From: Rusavskia elegans
Taxonomy: Eukaryota > Ascomycota > Lecanoromycetes > Teloschistales > Teloschistaceae
Direction: 5' to 3'
Assembly: GCA_011316305.1 (NCBI GenBank)
Contig: SAUG01000075.1
Location: 248,001 to 312,000, forward strand
Length of the DNA stretch: 64,000 nucleotides
The notes below the pieces were generated by a model, which did not search any database, was not told the origin of the DNA, and saw only the letters and a list, made by a program, of their open reading frames with translations. Numbering within the stretch: the first letter of the stretch is position 1; each line of letters starts with the position of its first letter. Shown piece after piece: positions 13,727 to 23,800 of the stretch. The translations under genes were made by a program, and so were the position numbers.

Positions 13727-16700
13727 CTATTTCAGAATCTTGCAAATCAGATCTTGACCGTCCACCGAGTCGCCTTCCTTCACCTTGAGCTCCCCTACCT
13801 TGCCCGAATGCGGTGCGCTGATCACCATTTCCTAGCGAGAATTGTTAGCCAGCGCTTCTCAACGATCACCACCAGCGCGTGCAAAATGTCCGCAGACACT
13901 CCCATCCACCGACTTGTAACAGGTCGTCTTGCACGTGGACATGTCCATGTGTGGTTGCAAGAGTGATAGTGGTAGTAGCAACACATCGGTGATGTGATAT
14001 TAATGAAGTGCAGGCGTACTGCAACCCCTGAGAGCACAAAGAAACTCGAACGACTCACCATCTTCATCGCACTGAGGATAGCCACCGGGTCTCCTTTCTT
14101 GACCTCGCCCCCATCGTGTACTCGTACTTCCACCACCACTCCCGACATGGGTGCTCCCACTTGACTGCTGTCACTGCTGTCTGCCTTGGGCCGGCTGACA
14201 TTCTCTACCGCTGCGTTGTTGTCGTCGACCGTGACCTGCCGCACTTCGCCGTTCATCTCGTAGAAAACCTCGCGTTGGCCCGTCTGCTCCGACAACGGTC
14301 CAATGGCCAACAGCTTAAGGATCAGCACCTTGCCCTTCTCCAACTCCACGTTGAATTCCTCCCCAATCTCCGGTCGTGCCAGGAAGTATCGCGTTGGCAG
14401 CACGCTGAGGTCGCCGTACTTATTCACAAACTTGCGGTAATCTTCGAATACCTTGGGGTACATGGCGTAACTCGCGACATCGCATTCCGACGCGCTGCCG
14501 AACTTCTCGTTGATCTCCTTCTTGATCTTGGCAAGGTCCAGGGGCTCCAGGAACAGCCCAGGTCTCTTGTCCAGCTTGCGACGCCCACGGAGTGCGTCCG
14601 ACCGGAGCGGTTCCGGGAATCCTCCGTACGGCTGTCCCATTAAGCCTTCAAAGAATTCCAGTACGGATCCGGGGAAATCGAGTTCTTTGGCCTTATTGAT
14701 CACGTCGTCATAGCTGAGTTTGTTCGAGACCATGAACTGAGCCAAATCTCCTACAACTTTCGACGTAGGTGTCACTTTGACAATGTCCCCAAGCAGATCA
14801 TTGGCTTGCTCGTATGCTTTCTTCGTCTCGGCCCATTGCGTTCCCAGCCCGAGCTGCGAGGCCTGGAAGATCAAATTCGTAAGTTGCCCGCCGGGGATTT
14901 CGTGTTCGTACACTTCGGGGTCCGGCCCCGTAAGACCAGCTTCGAAGGGTGAATAGAGCAGCCGTAGTTGAGCCCAGTAGGTGTCTATCGCTCGAATGTG
15001 AGCACCGTTCAGACCTGGTTCGAGGCCGGTGCCTTCCAACGAGGCCAGCAGAGCGCCGACACTTGGTTGTGAAGTCATTCCCGACATGGCGTCGTTCGCG
15101 GTATCCACTGCATCAGCTCCCGCTAAGTAGATTTCGGAGTCAGCATTCTTTCTTTGAGTAAGTTTTCGGAGTTACTCGCGAGACAAGGGCTTTGGGAGGG
15201 GAAGAGCTCGGGAATTTACTGACCTTCCACACAGGCAACGTATGTTGCAATGCCGGTACCTGCTGAGTCGTGCGTGTGTACGTGAATGGGAAGATCGGGG
15301 TATTTGTTCCGGATCGAGCCAATGAGCAGCGTCGCGGCTCTGGGTTTCAAGACACCAGCCATGTCCTTGATGCCAATGATATGTGTACCGATCTTGACAA
15401 TCTTGCCAATCAAATCCATGTAGTACTCGAGGCTGTATTTTTTCTTGGGATTCTGATTAGGATATTAGTAAGTCCTGCGAGCCCGAAAAAGGAAAAAAAA
15501 TTCTGGCTAAGGAAGCGTTTTGACAAAAGAAAGGTCCAAAAAAAGTCCAGTGGTCTTGAAGGTGAATTGAGCTAAGAGCTCAACTCAGCCACCTTTTTGA
15601 GGTGCTTTGCCGTAGTGAAATGCATTTTGAGTCTAGACCAAACTGTCGCTGTGTAATCGCAATCGCTGCAGTGGTATCTCTTCGGATCATTATTAGCAGC
15701 AAGGGGTTTCTGTTGTGCTGGCTGTTTGACGGGCACGTTGATCCCAACCTTGTCGAGATGTCTTAGTGTCTTGAAATGATTGTTGAGGTCTCGCTGTGTG
15801 TTGGCATTGTGATCGCAATCGCTGCAGTAGAATCTCTTGGTGGCACGATTGGCGGCCCAAAGCTTCGTGCTTGCTGGGCGTGCAGGAGGCTTAACGATCC
15901 CAGCAGCATTGTCGAGGTGCTTTTGGGTAACTTTGTGGTGCCTGAGCTTCGCCCCAGACTCGAAGTTGACATTACAAAGGTTGCAGGCCCATCTCTTGTT
16001 AGCTAGGATATTCTCACGACTTTTCTTTGCGATTGCGTTTGCTTTCTCCGGCCCCTGCTTTGCCGCATCTCTGCGACTATCTCGTAACTTCCTTTCAGCG
16101 TCAAGTTGGTTGATTTGCTCGGGAGTAAGTTCGGTGTCACCGTCATAGACACCGTCATGCAAAGAGAAGTGTGAACACAAGCCGTCATACTCCAGAGTGT
16201 CGACCGCCCAGGGACAGAGATGAGGCATGCCGTAGTCCTTTGTGCGAGAAATCATGGCCCACAGATACAGACTAAATGCCGCTTCGAGGACGAGAAAGAG
16301 GGTGCGGAGAAGAATTCTCTCTGCAGCATTTGGCAGTGGTGCCCAGCACAAAAGTCCTTTGTGTGAAATCGTATATCCGTCCTTGATAGCGCGCTCGACA
16401 TGACGTGATAAACGGGTCCCTCTGTTGTACTCTCCCATCCGACGGACCACGCCGCTTCGCTTCTCCGTAGCAGATCCAATGTAAATTTTCGGACGATGGC
16501 CTGATTTCTCCAGCACAAGAAGATAGACAGCCCAGAGTTTGACGGTGTGTAAGGGTAAACTCTTGAAGTAAGCAATGGTTGGTGGAGTTTTAGTCTGGAG
16601 AACTTCCAAGAGACCAGGGGCAAAGGTGAAAAGTGAGGACTGCAGCAACTGTTCCATTACTTCTAGGGAGGGGAATCTGATGGCAAAGGCACCATTCTTG

Positions 16701-19590
16701 AGAGCGGCAGGTGTGAGAGAAAGGAATGTCCAGACGAGTAGAGCGAACTCGACGACGTCGGTGGTGGTAGGCGGTGTAGGTGCCATCGGTGAAAGTACTT
16801 TGGAGGTACCCTCAAGCAGAGCTGGAGTGGTAATGAAGGCCTCGCAGGACTGGTCCAACAATGTTGCACTGTGAAGTACTTCAGGATGTATCCTCAAGCA
16901 GAGCTGGATGGCGGGACTCGCAGGACTGGTCCAGCAATGGTGCACCGTGAAAGTACTTTGGAGGTACCCTCAAGCAGAGCTGGATGGCGGGACTCGCAGG
17001 ACTGGCCCAGCAATTGAACAGTATGTAAGTGGGCGTTTCCAGTGTTCCAGAGTGGATGTGAATAGCGGACCTTGCAGGACTTGTCCAGAAGTTGAAAGGA
17101 AAGCAGGTCGGACGAACTGAAAAGTAACCCCATTGCAGCTGCGGACTAGAACCAAGGAAAGAACGATGAGATAGGGAAAGAGCAAGAACGAAGAAGACGA
17201 GGACGTACTAGCAAATCGCCCGATATACAGACGGTCCCTTCCACGACGCCGCCGGCTGCCTTCACCGCCTTGATACCTACTTCAAGTTGGTCGATATCAT
17301 TCAGGGCATCAAAAATACGGAAGATGTCGACTCCGTATTTCTTAGCCTGTACGCAAAAATGATAGATGGCGTTGTCAGGTAGTCTAGAGACTGTTAGCAG
17401 TGACTGGATTACGGACAGAGTACCCACACTTACGATGAATAGGCAACACCATTGGCACCTCGTAGCAGCATCTGGAAAGGAATGTTGGGGACTGCCCTTC
17501 GCATCTTACGAAGCCGGTCCCACGGGTCTTCGTACAGGAAGCGCATCGCTACATCGAAGGTGGCACCACCCCAGCACTCTAGGCTCAAAGCGTTACTGTA
17601 CGCATAGCTGGTCTGTCTAGAAATGTTGAGCAAGTCGACCGTTCGGACTCGAGTCGCCAGGAGGGATTGATGGGCATCACGCCAGGTAGTATCCATGAGT
17701 AGACAGCCTTTGTTAGCTCGAACTGCTTTTGCAAAACCCTCTGGCCCTTCCTGGTCGAGTACATTCTTCCAGCCCTTTTGACACGGCTCCGACATGTCAA
17801 TAATCTGCCCGGCGTCATCCTTGAGCTCAGGCATGATGATATCGCCCTTGAACTTGGGTTCCCCGATCTGGCCCTTGATGCTACTTCCATTGACGGCAAC
17901 GTCTCCCAGGTAGCCCAGCAACTTCTGAGCACGGTTTTGGCTCCCGACCAAGGCAAACAATTCTGGGGTGTCGTCGATGAAAGTCGTCCAACAGGTTCCT
18001 TCTATGAAAGTAGGATGGGTCAAGAGTGAACCCAAGAATGGGATATTAGTTTTGACACCTCGGATCCTGAATTCCACGAGGGCGCGAAGCATCTTTCTCC
18101 GGACAATCTCATAAGTCGATGCCAGACATGTACACTTGACCAGCATGGAATCATAATGAGGCGTTATAATGGCGCCGGCAAAGCCGTTACCGCCATCCAA
18201 ACGAACACCGTTACCACCCGCAGAGCGATACACCTCGATCTTGCCAGTGTCGGGTGAGAAGCCTTGGGCAGGATCCTCGGTTGTAATCCTGCACTGGATG
18301 GCAAACCCGCGAGTGGAGATTCTGTCCTGGGTCAGACCCAGCTGTTCAAGGCTTGCACCTGCTGCGATTTGGATCTGGGCTGCGACAATGTCGATTCCGG
18401 TGATCTCCTCGGTAATGGTATGTTCGACCTGTATACGGGGATTAATCTCGATGAAGTAGTGCCTGTTCTTTTGGTCGACAAGGAATTCAGCGGTCCCTGC
18501 ATTGCGATACTTCACGGATGATGCGAGCTTGACAGCGTCAGCAAGGATAGCATCCCTTACACCCACTGGCAGATCTTTTGCAGGCGCAAGCTCGACAACT
18601 TTCTGATGCCTTCGCTGGACACTGCAATCTCTTTCGTAGAGGTGGACAACGTTTCCTTGGTTGTCGCCCAGAAGCTGAACCTCGATGTGCTTTGGCCTAT
18701 CAAGGAATCGTTCTACGAAGACAGTGCCGTTCCCGAAAGCCGACTTTGCTTCTGATGTTGCGCGCTCGAATGAATCCTTGAGGGTTTCTTGAGCCCTGAC
18801 GACTCTCATCCCGCGCCCGCCTCCGCCAAAGGCAGCCTTGATGATGATGGGAAAGCCATACTGATCAGTAAAAGCTTTGACGTCTTCAAACTTCTCGACT
18901 GGTCCCTCGGTACCGGGTACGACAGGCACGTTGGAAGCCATGGCGAGTGTTCTTGCAGAAACCTTGTCTCCTAATTTGTCAATGGTGTCTGGTGAGGGTC
19001 CGACGAAGATAAGACCGGCTTGTTCGACCTTCCTTGCGAATTCAGCATTCTCTGACAGGAAGCCATAGCCAGGATGGATGAGGTTAACGCCATGTTGTTT
19101 GGCAATTTTGATGATTTCGTCCCCGGCGAGATAAGCAGCGACGGGGGTGTACTGTCCTCTTTTGCCAATGACATATGCTTCATCGGCCTTTTGCCTGTGC
19201 ATGCTGAGGCGATCCTCATAGCTGAAGACAGCGACGGTCTGCAGTGAAAGCTCATGTGCGGTTCGAAAAATTCGGATAGGTATCTCCCTGCAGTAGAGTT
19301 CGGAGTCAACATGCCTGGAATACAGCTGTCTCGAGAGCAGGCATGGGATTGATCATAGTATGTCGTATCCCATGGCATAGCAGGGCATCCGATTGACGTG
19401 TCACTCGAGGTCTCGAATGTTAAAGGGGTGGGTGGAAGGAGCTCCGAAAAACGACTTACCCTCTATTGGCTACGAGGATCTTCTTCAACTCCATGATGGA
19501 GGAATTGGCGCGCAGCCTTTGGTGGACGGTGTGTTCCTTCCCCGAATGACCTGCATCGAAATGCTCTGCGTAGGGGTCATGGTCGCCCAT
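13727..19590 (-). CDS. PYC: Pyruvate carboxylase
   Basis: A biotin enzyme that carboxylates pyruvate to oxaloacetate using ATP and bicarbonate (anaplerosis and gluconeogenesis; cytosolic in most fungi). Exons: 19590-19460, 19287-17434, 17383-17209, 15452-15224, 15122-14059 and 13831-13727, all phase-consistent, giving 1185 aa, the usual length. The start M-G-D-H-D-P-Y is chosen because an in-frame stop lies upstream and K-K-I-L-V-A-N-R-G follows about 35 residues later. The N-terminal biotin carboxylase domain has the Gly-rich loop G-G-G-G-R-G-M. The carboxyltransferase domain follows (A-F-G-type core, D-M-A-G, H-T-H-D-S-A-G-T-G). The biotinyl domain has A-M-K-M with the biotinylated Lys near residue 1150, next to the last splice junction. 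Intron 3, after codon 720, is 1756 bp and carries a nested gene; the other introns range from about 50 to about 230 nt. Nothing suggests loss of function if that intron is spliced. Confidence 0.96.
15572..16786 (-). CDS. GIY-YIG nuclease-like protein with three C2H2 zinc fingers
   Basis: A single-exon ORF of 404 aa, on the same strand as its host gene, lying wholly inside intron 3 of pyruvate carboxylase. The N-terminal 80 residues are of unknown fold. Residues about 84-178 match the GIY-YIG pattern: A-V-Y-L-L at 86-90, K-I-Y-I-G-S at 100-105, Arg residues at 110 and 115-116, and a candidate metal-binding Glu at 168 in L-V-L-E-A-A-F. A charged linker (about 215-262) leads to three zinc fingers: C268/C271-H284/H290, C321/C324-H337/H343 and C373/C376-H389/H395, each ending in K/R-H-L, like U1/JAZ-type fingers. 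Start M-A-P-T-P-P is preferred. An upstream in-frame Met at 16945 would add 53 residues encoded by DNA tandem repeats. GIY-YIG domains plus DNA-binding fingers are typical of intron-homing endonucleases, but here the host is a spliceosomal intron. Activity is inferred, not shown. Confidence 0.8.
   Translation of the reverse strand: MAPTPPTTTDVVEFALLVWTFLSLTPAALKNGAFAIRFPSLEVMEQLLQSSLFTFAPGLLEVLQTKTPPTIAYFKSLPLHTVKLWAVYLLVLEKSGHRPKIYIGSATEKRSGVVRRMGEYNRGTRLSRHVERAIKDGYTISHKGLLCWAPLPNAAERILLRTLFLVLEAAFSLYLWAMISRTKDYGMPHLCPWAVDTLEYDGLCSHFSLHDGVYDGDTELTPEQINQLDAERKLRDSRRDAAKQGPEKANAIAKKSRENILANKRWACNLCNVNFESGAKLRHHKVTQKHLDNAAGIVKPPARPASTKLWAANRATKRFYCSDCDHNANTQRDLNNHFKTLRHLDKVGINVPVKQPAQQKPLAANNDPKRYHCSDCDYTATVWSRLKMHFTTAKHLKKVAELSS
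16789..17020. repeat. Tandem repeat, about 76-82 bp unit, three copies
   Basis: Copies start near 16789, 16871 and 16947, each beginning GTGAA(A)GTACTT and sharing CTCAAGCAGAGCTGGA and CTCGCAGGACTGG. A degenerate fourth part-copy (GCAGGACTTGTCCAGAAGTTGAA) extends to about 17097. The array sits directly upstream of the preferred start of the intron-resident GIY-YIG gene and is transcribed as part of the pyruvate carboxylase intron. Confidence 0.85.
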
Positions 19591-20846
19591 GATGTCGAAA
19601 GAAAGCGAATTGCGGGATCAACTGGTCCTAGGCAAGCAAGTGACTACCTTGCAAAGCTGCAGAAAGCTCTGCTTCTTAATGGAAGCACCCTCCGAGGACA
19701 ATGACGAGCTGTGGTGATGGCATGGGGCAGAAAAAGCAATGAAGAGCTGTTGCTTGTGGTGGTGGGGGTGGGTGGCCGAGTGTACTCTAATAATAATACT
19801 CGGCGATACCAAAGGGGACTAACCACTTTGGCATATTAGCAGGGCAGTTCAATTGGTGAGGTGTTAGTGAAAGTCTTGGCAAGCAAGCTATATTACAAAA
19901 CATGCTTTGGATGATTGGCTGCGGTGTGCCAGCCAAGAAGCTACCTCACCAAGGCCATCTCGGACCGAGATGGGGACAGGCGAGATGTCCAGTACCGTAA
20001 TTTTGAGAAAGAATCGAGATTCTTGGAGATCAAGGATTAGATCTTGAGAATCACATAGAGATGAAAAAGGTAAGTGGAAGCCGAAAAGTAAGCTTGAGAA
20101 CGGTCGATTGTATGTGTCATATCTTACTCGTTATGATCCTTGTGATGAGCAGAGGATTGTCTAGACCTTGCCCTTATCTCTTTATATGATTGGTTATAGT
20201 CGTTGGTCCATTACGCACCCAAGATAACTCTCCTGCCCACGACTTTAAGACGAGGTATAAATTACTGACTTTAGGATCCGCCGGGCCTGACATAGTATAA
20301 GGGTCAGACTACAAAGAGATAATTGCTCATAGCATGAAAGTCAGCACTGTATCTTCCCCGGATAATACGGCTGAGAGCTTTTCTTGGGACGGTCAAACTC
20401 GCCGGCTTCGATGCCAGCAGAGTTGAGCAGCTTACCGACGTCAGCAAAAGTAAGTCCTCTATGAACGTAAATCTAACATGGCATTGGCGATGTGAAAAGA
20501 TACTCCTACCATATTCCTTGCGATCTGTTTGGCCGTTGGTCTATGGCTCCCATTCTCTACATGATGAGAACAAAAGTCATTCCATGCTGTGAGCTGATAG
20601 AAGTGATTATCCCTCCACCGTGCAAGGTTGAGAAGGTCTCTAGAATACAAATTTCCACCAAGCCGGCTAATAACAGATTCCTTGCTCTGCTTCCATTTTG
20701 TTACATCGCCACTGACTGTGCCAATCACTATGCTCACCCTCAGATCTTGCTTCTTCACCCGGTAAACCCAGCCAGGCCTACATCTGGCCTGGACATCCCT
20801 CCCCTTCTCCGTGACTCCGAGGATGAAACCCAGTCGAACAGCGTCA
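19591..20846. other. Intergenic: PYC promoter and clathrin 3' flank
   Basis: 1256 bp without a supportable gene. It must contain the pyruvate carboxylase promoter/5' UTR (minus strand) and the clathrin 3' UTR. A dispersed repeat copy is at 20495-20586. A 142-codon ORF at 20459-20887 on the minus strand overlaps that repeat and the clathrin stop, and I do not regard it as a gene. Confidence 0.5.
20495..20586 (-). repeat. Dispersed repeat, copy A
   Basis: Two blocks (20562-20586 and 20495-20539) are closely similar to blocks in the same order at 36031-36055 and 36106-36150 on the plus strand. Shared words include CTTTTGTTCTCATCA and CAAACAGATCGC. The spacer between blocks differs in length. 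Both copies lie just downstream of a gene, in that gene's orientation. Confidence 0.65.
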
Positions 20847-23800
20847 TCAAACTCCGCGATAACCCGTCGGCTGGGGTGCGAACCCATTGGCCATTGGGCT
20901 GGCCGAGCCTTGGGTGAGCATCAACCTGGAGCCCCCGAGGATTGGCGTACTGTCCTCTTCTTTCTGCTCCTTGGCCTCCCGTGCTTTGCGCGCCTCATTA
21001 TCTTTCTTCAGCGTATCAATCGCACTGGCCTGCTGGCTCATGTAGTTGATCATGAAAGGCATCGTAAAGTCGTTCAAGCCGTGCCGCCATGACACTTCCA
21101 TCACGACGTGCAACCGGATGAGATCATAGCATGCATAAAGCATTCCCACGTAACATTCCCGGCTGCCAATGTCCACAAACTGCGCCGTGTTAGTCTTTTG
21201 GTCAATCGGATAGAGGGCTTCCGACTTACGTATCGCAACAGTTCCTCCACCACATCCTCTTTGCCAGACATGGCTGCCGTCTCGATTGCGTCCTTGAACA
21301 ATTTGTCTTGCTTGGACAGAGCGATTGACTTGTCCCATCGCTTGTTCTTCCGGTAAATGCTCGCAGCTATTTGGCGGAAGAACACGAGCTCGTGCTTTTC
21401 AAGTCGGGACGCCAGATCAGCCGGTTCGTAGTTGTCATAGTTCTCCACCGAGTCACGCAACGTCTTGTAGTCTTCCTCCTCGATCAGGAGATCGTTCACC
21501 GCGCTGTTCACCGTCTTCTTGTTCTGCGGTTGCACACTGAGCAGGAACGGTTTGATAATGGGGATGTTGTCCGACTTCTCAAACATCTTGACTACCCGAT
21601 TCACATCGATCCGTGCTGTCAGAGCCTGCAGCAAGTCGGTGAGGAGCAGTGGCTGCTCTTGGAGATAGAAATTCAGAGCGCGGTAATAGATCTCAAGGTT
21701 GGCCACTTTGACGATGATGTCCTTGAAGGAGTGATGCTCCCACGCGTCCGACGCCCGTTCCATCATGGCAAGCGCGGCATTGTCCCACTCATCGTAATGG
21801 CAGTAGAGGAAAATCAGTTCAGGCCACAGATGTGCCTCCTCGCAAGAGCGAATCATCTTGGGGATGTTGATCCGTGACCAGAATAGCTTGAGATGTTCCA
21901 TGACCCGGTCGGGATGGTATTTGGACAGAGCGGTCCCCAACTCGGTGAACATTCCCATGTGAGCTCTCTCGAGTCCGAGACCAGCTTCGAGAAGGGCGAT
22001 GAGCTCGTCAAAGTAGCCGTTACGCTCATATTGGCGGACCAAGTCTTGTAGCTCTTCCGCATGAACAATAAGATTAAGACCACAGATTTGAGCCAGTCGG
22101 AACTCCTTCTTGTCAACGCAGGCGGCATTGACTTGTTTCCACACCTTGACGCTGTTGGCTTTGCGTGCGCATTCGACGGCAGCCTGGTATTCTTCCAAAT
22201 GTACCAGGGTCGTTGCAAGCTTGGCCCAGTTCGATATACTCGTGAAGAAAATCTTGGCGGCTTGATGATAACCTTCCTCGTAAGCCTTATCACCAGAGTT
22301 TTCAACATCGGCAACGTTTGTCGCATGCAGAAAGTCTTCGAGTTCGCTTAGCTGGTCGGTGCGAGCGTAACAAAAGGCAAGTGCCGTGTCGATAGCCGGT
22401 TCTCTCTGAGTCTTCCGGGCCATGCGTAGATACTTGATGAGATCCTCATCCTTCCCAGCATGAGTGGCAATGTCAATGACTTCGTGGTAGTTGTTCGGAT
22501 CTTCTGCACGGATGTAGGATCCAATCGCATCAGTGATCCTCAGGCCGTCGAGCTGGGCTTTTGCCACTTGGCTCCATACTTCAGGTAGTTCGACACGTTC
22601 AGCATAATCTTGCGCTCGATCGATGCTCACCACATGTTCCACAAGCACGTTCGCTGCGGCTGTATGGTTATCCTGTTTCTTGTATATCTCGAAGGCTTCT
22701 TCAAAGAGGCCGACGGAAATACACATGTTTGCAATCTCCTCGCCATTGTATGCGGAAAGTTGGTGAATATAATCCATGAGCCGACTTTTATCAGCTTTGG
22801 CTGCCGTCAGCATAAGCAGGTTCTGGAGGCTGCCGTTGTCACTGAATGGGGATGGTTCAAGGATGATCTTCTCCAGTAATTCGATCAATTCAGCAGGGAG
22901 ATCGGCATCTAAGAAGGCCTTGACGGCGACGGAAACCTTTTCAGGTTCAGTAGATTCGGGTACGGCTGTGGAGATGACTTGGTCGACGAGAGACCGCCTA
23001 TGGATGTTGTTGCCGTTCAGAACAAAAGCCCATATCTCTTGGTCGGCCCGCTCCAGTAGATATCGAGCCTGAGCTTTGTACATTCCGTTTTCATTGGTAA
23101 TATTGATGAGCTCAAGATCGTTCTGGCCTTTTCGATAGGCGATGTAAGCAAGATTAGGGTCGCGCTTCTCACAGTATTTGCCGACGGTGAGTGGATCGTA
23201 CATGTCGTTTTCCTTCAGGAACTTTTCAGGGTTGTTGTTGCTGTCGATGTATATCTTTGCCAAAGCATTGTATACGGCTTGCTGCTGGTTACCGCTGGCG
23301 AGGGTCGTCTCCAAGAATGGCAACAGGAGCTTCAGCCGATTTCTCGACTCAACCTCTGAGACTAGATCATCGATCGGGATTGAGTCCGGCTTGACGGACT
23401 GGAGCAAGTTCTTGATGATGGACTCCTCGCAGTCCACGTCCAGGAGCCCACCAATGACAAACGGCGTTCTTGAGGGATTGACTCGCTGAACATAAACCTC
23501 GATTGATTTGAAGTGTTGGTTCTGGTAAAGGTACAGGACTAGGTCGTGGATGAGATTGAAGCGATCGCATACAATGATGAGCGGAAGTTGTTCGGTGAGT
23601 TTCGCTTCTTTCAGGAAATTCTTGACTTTCTCCGGATTGTAGTGGTTGCTCTCACGACAGATCCGCTCTACTTCTGTCGTCTGACCCATCTTGGTTGCGG
23701 CTTCGATGTACTTAAAGTGCACCTCTGGGTCTTCGCTCAAGTTGACGATACTACCCAGGTAATAGTAGAGCCCCTCCGCTGTCCGATACTTTTCGAAGAG

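Larger units (their letters stand above)
15453..17208 (-). other. Giant intron 3 of pyruvate carboxylase hosting a gene
   Basis: The donor GTACGTCC follows codon 720 (G-D-L-L). The 3' end has a near-perfect TACTAAT branch site and a CTAATCAG acceptor, then N-P-K-K-K-Y resumes the carboxyltransferase domain in frame. At 1756 bp it is far longer than any other intron in the window. Inside are about 420 bp of 5' flank with tandem repeats, the GIY-YIG/zinc-finger ORF (16786-15572), and 119 bp down to the acceptor. Confidence 0.88.

Noticed and set aside
16787..16945. 53-codon N-terminal extension of the GIY-YIG protein
   Set aside because: Encoded entirely by the tandem repeat units with no protein-like conservation. 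The Met at 16786 is a better start.
20459..20887. 142-codon minus-strand ORF downstream of clathrin
   Set aside because: It overlaps the clathrin stop and a dispersed repeat whose other copy is read in a different open frame, with no family resemblance.
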